From assembly GCA_040429635.1 (NCBI GenBank), contig CP158972.1, positions 3,603,501-3,667,500 on the forward strand: DNA of 64,000 nucleotides, written 5' to 3'. The notes below the pieces were generated by a model. That model was not told the origin of the DNA, did no database searches, and saw only the letters and a list, made by a program, of their open reading frames with translations. This DNA comes from Tamlana crocina (GTDB taxonomy: Bacteria; Bacteroidota; Bacteroidia; Flavobacteriales; Flavobacteriaceae). Within the stretch, counting starts at the first letter, position 1. Every line of letters begins with the position of its first letter. Position numbers and translations under genes: made by a program. Positions 62,663 to 64,000 of this stretch are shown here, piece by piece.

Positions 62663-63190
62663 ATGAAAAAAGAAGACTGCTTCTACTTAGGTAAAATTGT
62701 AAAAAAATATAGTTTTAAGGGCGAAGTGTTGGCCAAGCTCGATACCGACCAACCTGAACTTTATGAAAATCTCGATGCCATTTTTTTGGAACTGAGAAAT
62801 AACTTGGTGCCTTTTTTTGTGGAACGGTCGCAATTGCACAAATCAGAATTGCTTCGTTTAAAATTTGAAGAAGTAGATACAGAGGCCGATGCCGACAGCA
62901 TCATGAAAAGCAACCTGTTTCTTCCGCTGGAATTACTCCCTAAATTAGAGGGCAACAAATTTTATTTCCATGAAGTCATCAATTTCACCATTGAAGATGT
63001 CAACTATGGCAAAGTCGGCATTATAAAAGCCATTAACGACTCTACCGCACAGGCACTTTTTGAAATTGACAGAAATGGCACAGAAATACTCATACCAATG
63101 AATGACGAATTTATCGTTAAGGTAGATCGTAAAACCAAAACGATTCTTGTGGAAACCCCTGAAGGCTTAATAGACCTCTACCTCCAATAA
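62663..63190 (+). CDS. rimM: 16S rRNA processing protein RimM
   Basis: A 175-residue ribosome-maturation factor that binds S19 and helps 30S assembly. The N-terminal RimM barrel begins DCFYLGKIVKKYSFKGEVLA, and the PRC-barrel-like C-terminal half has YGKVGIIKAINDSTAQALFE and IPMNDEFIVKVD. The start at 62663 (MKKEDCFYLG) is preferred; a possible upstream ATG at 62642 overlaps the end of the repeat hairpin and would add seven odd residues. Terminated by a strong hairpin. Confidence 0.93.
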   Translation: MKKEDCFYLGKIVKKYSFKGEVLAKLDTDQPELYENLDAIFLELRNNLVPFFVERSQLHKSELLRLKFEEVDTEADADSIMKSNLFLPLELLPKLEGNKFYFHEVINFTIEDVNYGKVGIIKAINDSTAQALFEIDRNGTEILIPMNDEFIVKVDRKTKTILVETPEGLIDLYLQ

Positions 63191-63207
63191 GAATTCATTT
63201 TCATTAT

Positions 63208-63252
63208 AAAAAAATCCGAGGACCATCTTTTAAGATCGCCCTCGGATTTTTT
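63208..63252 (+). terminator. Terminator between rimM and the convergent four-helix-bundle gene
   Basis: Stem AAAATCCGAGG/CCTCGGATTTT with an inner ATCTT/AAGAT pair and T-runs on both strands, so it can serve both convergent genes. Confidence 0.75.
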
Positions 63253-63271
63253 ATTTATTAGTTTCAGCGTT

Positions 63272-63721
63272 CTAAGCAATCAACCGATCTCCAATTTGAA
63301 TGGAATGCAAACTGCGCTCTAAAGTATCGCGTTGTTTTTTCAATAATTGCGTAATGCCTTCTGAGTGTTTTATTTTATCTAGAATAGTGTTGTATTTTTC
63401 TAAGCTCCAAGTTTTAATGCGGCACACTTCATTAAAAAGCACATTCTCATCCTTATTTGAAACACCCTTTTTAAACTTACCCCAAAGCTTGGCCAAGCCA
63501 TTTTTTTCTTGATCTGAATATTCGGGCTTACCGCCTTTTTGGATAATTTCGGCGCCTAAAAATCTACAAAACTCATTTCTTTCGAAGGCCATGGCCCTAA
63601 AAAAATGTTTTAATTCTTCGCTTTCAACCTGTTTTAAGGCTTCCAAATACATTTTTTCGGCCTCATAATTAATGGCTAAAAGTTCATTTAGTTGAGCAAT
63701 AGTTGGATTTGATTTTTTCAT
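63272..63721 (-). CDS. Four-helix-bundle DUF2383 (PA2169-like) protein, copy 2
   Basis: A 149-residue helical protein of the same length and pattern as copy 1: QLNELLAINYEAEKMYLEAL, then LKHFFRAMAFERNEFCRFLG, and a C-terminal LLKKQRDTLERSLHSIQIGD. Conserved Glu residues fall in similar places. Function unknown. Together with copies 1 and 3 it makes a small paralogous group around rpsP-rimM. Confidence 0.82.
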   Translation of the reverse strand: MKKSNPTIAQLNELLAINYEAEKMYLEALKQVESEELKHFFRAMAFERNEFCRFLGAEIIQKGGKPEYSDQEKNGLAKLWGKFKKGVSNKDENVLFNEVCRIKTWSLEKYNTILDKIKHSEGITQLLKKQRDTLERSLHSIQIGDRLIA

Positions 63722-63889
63722 TGTTCTGGGGTTTTAAAGAGTTAGTACAATAAATTCAAATGAAGTTTAGCTTAGTAAGTTAATTAATAACCCGCAATAA
63801 TTCAACGTTTTATAGATTTATTTTGTATTTTCTTTAACGCTTTTACCTTTTAAGGACGGTAAAACCCGCACGAATTACAACAATTAAAA

Positions 63890-64000
63890 TCAAGCATCTT
63901 GAACTAAGTGCTCTAAACGCTTAATGGCATTCATATTCGATTGCACCGTATCACGCTGCTCTGACAACAATTTACACAGCGACAAAGGCAAGTTCAATTC
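63890..64000 (-). CDS. Four-helix-bundle DUF2383-like protein, copy 3, N-terminus outside window
   Basis: The frame open to the right edge encodes LPLSLCKLLSEQRDTVQSNM, then NAIKRLEHLVQDA before the stop at 63890. It matches the C-terminal helix of the other two copies (LLKKQRDTLERS, MLFKQRNAIQAA). Only 36 residues are in view. The 168-base gap before copy 2 holds no other ORF that I can support. Confidence 0.6.
   Translation of the reverse strand, partial: ELNLPLSLCKLLSEQRDTVQSNMNAIKRLEHLVQDA

Overview
The window comes from a marine-type member of the Flavobacteriaceae (Bacteroidota). The evidence is type IX secretion and gliding genes (gldJ, porU, porV, a PorP/SprF protein, a gliding-type C-terminal domain protein), a DnaE with an N-terminal proofreading domain, an rpsP with a long acidic tail, TAnnTTTG-type promoter boxes, and almost no Shine-Dalgarno sequences. 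There are no rRNA genes, CRISPR arrays, complete insertion sequences or prophages. One tRNA gene (Val, TAC anticodon) is present.

Layout. 0-3 kb: a partial DUF389 membrane protein, mannose-1-phosphate guanylyltransferase, a SprT-like metalloprotein and a YdeI-like protein. 3-9 kb: a cell-surface trio made of an OmpA/PD40 lipoprotein-like protein, a PorP/SprF barrel and a large secreted protein with a gliding-type C-terminal domain. 9-15 kb: short-chain dehydrogenase, M28 peptidase, pyruvate dehydrogenase E2 and E1 alpha, cytidine deaminase. 14-21 kb: the porV-porU-gldJ core of type IX secretion. 21-31 kb: murF, a PAS-LuxR regulator, tRNA-Val, and a probable operon gdh-nhaB-exbB-exbD-tonB-folC, then anmK and an acyl-CoA dehydrogenase.

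32.2-34.2 kb is a small decaying accessory patch: a remnant ORF with in-frame stops, an orphan lipoprotein, a parDE toxin-antitoxin pair whose toxin has a one-base frameshift near its end, and an NTF2-like pseudogene. 34.3-41.8 kb is a nine-gene arsenosugar biosynthesis operon (peroxidase-like protein, radical SAM ArsS, two glycosyltransferases, purine nucleoside phosphorylase, arsenite methyltransferase ArsM, MFS transporter, fatty acid hydroxylase-like membrane enzyme, DUF547 protein). This is the most distinctive system in the window.

41.7-55.5 kb: a metallophosphatase, pyruvate carboxylase, a four-gene surface operon (GH113-like lipoprotein, unknown lipoprotein, single-POTRA barrel, serine hydrolase), then an outer-membrane barrel plus a second DUF547 gene divergent from a flavoprotein/iron-sulfur membrane redox module. 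55.5-64 kb: dnaE, a lactonase, rpsP-rimM, and three paralogous four-helix-bundle (DUF2383-like) genes.

A dispersed repeat with core CTTCGACTSCGCTCR is present three times; one copy lies in frame inside the lipoyl-domain linker of the pyruvate dehydrogenase E2 gene. A related composite palindromic repeat fills the rpsP-rimM gap. All functional statements rest on reading motifs by eye; no database search was run.
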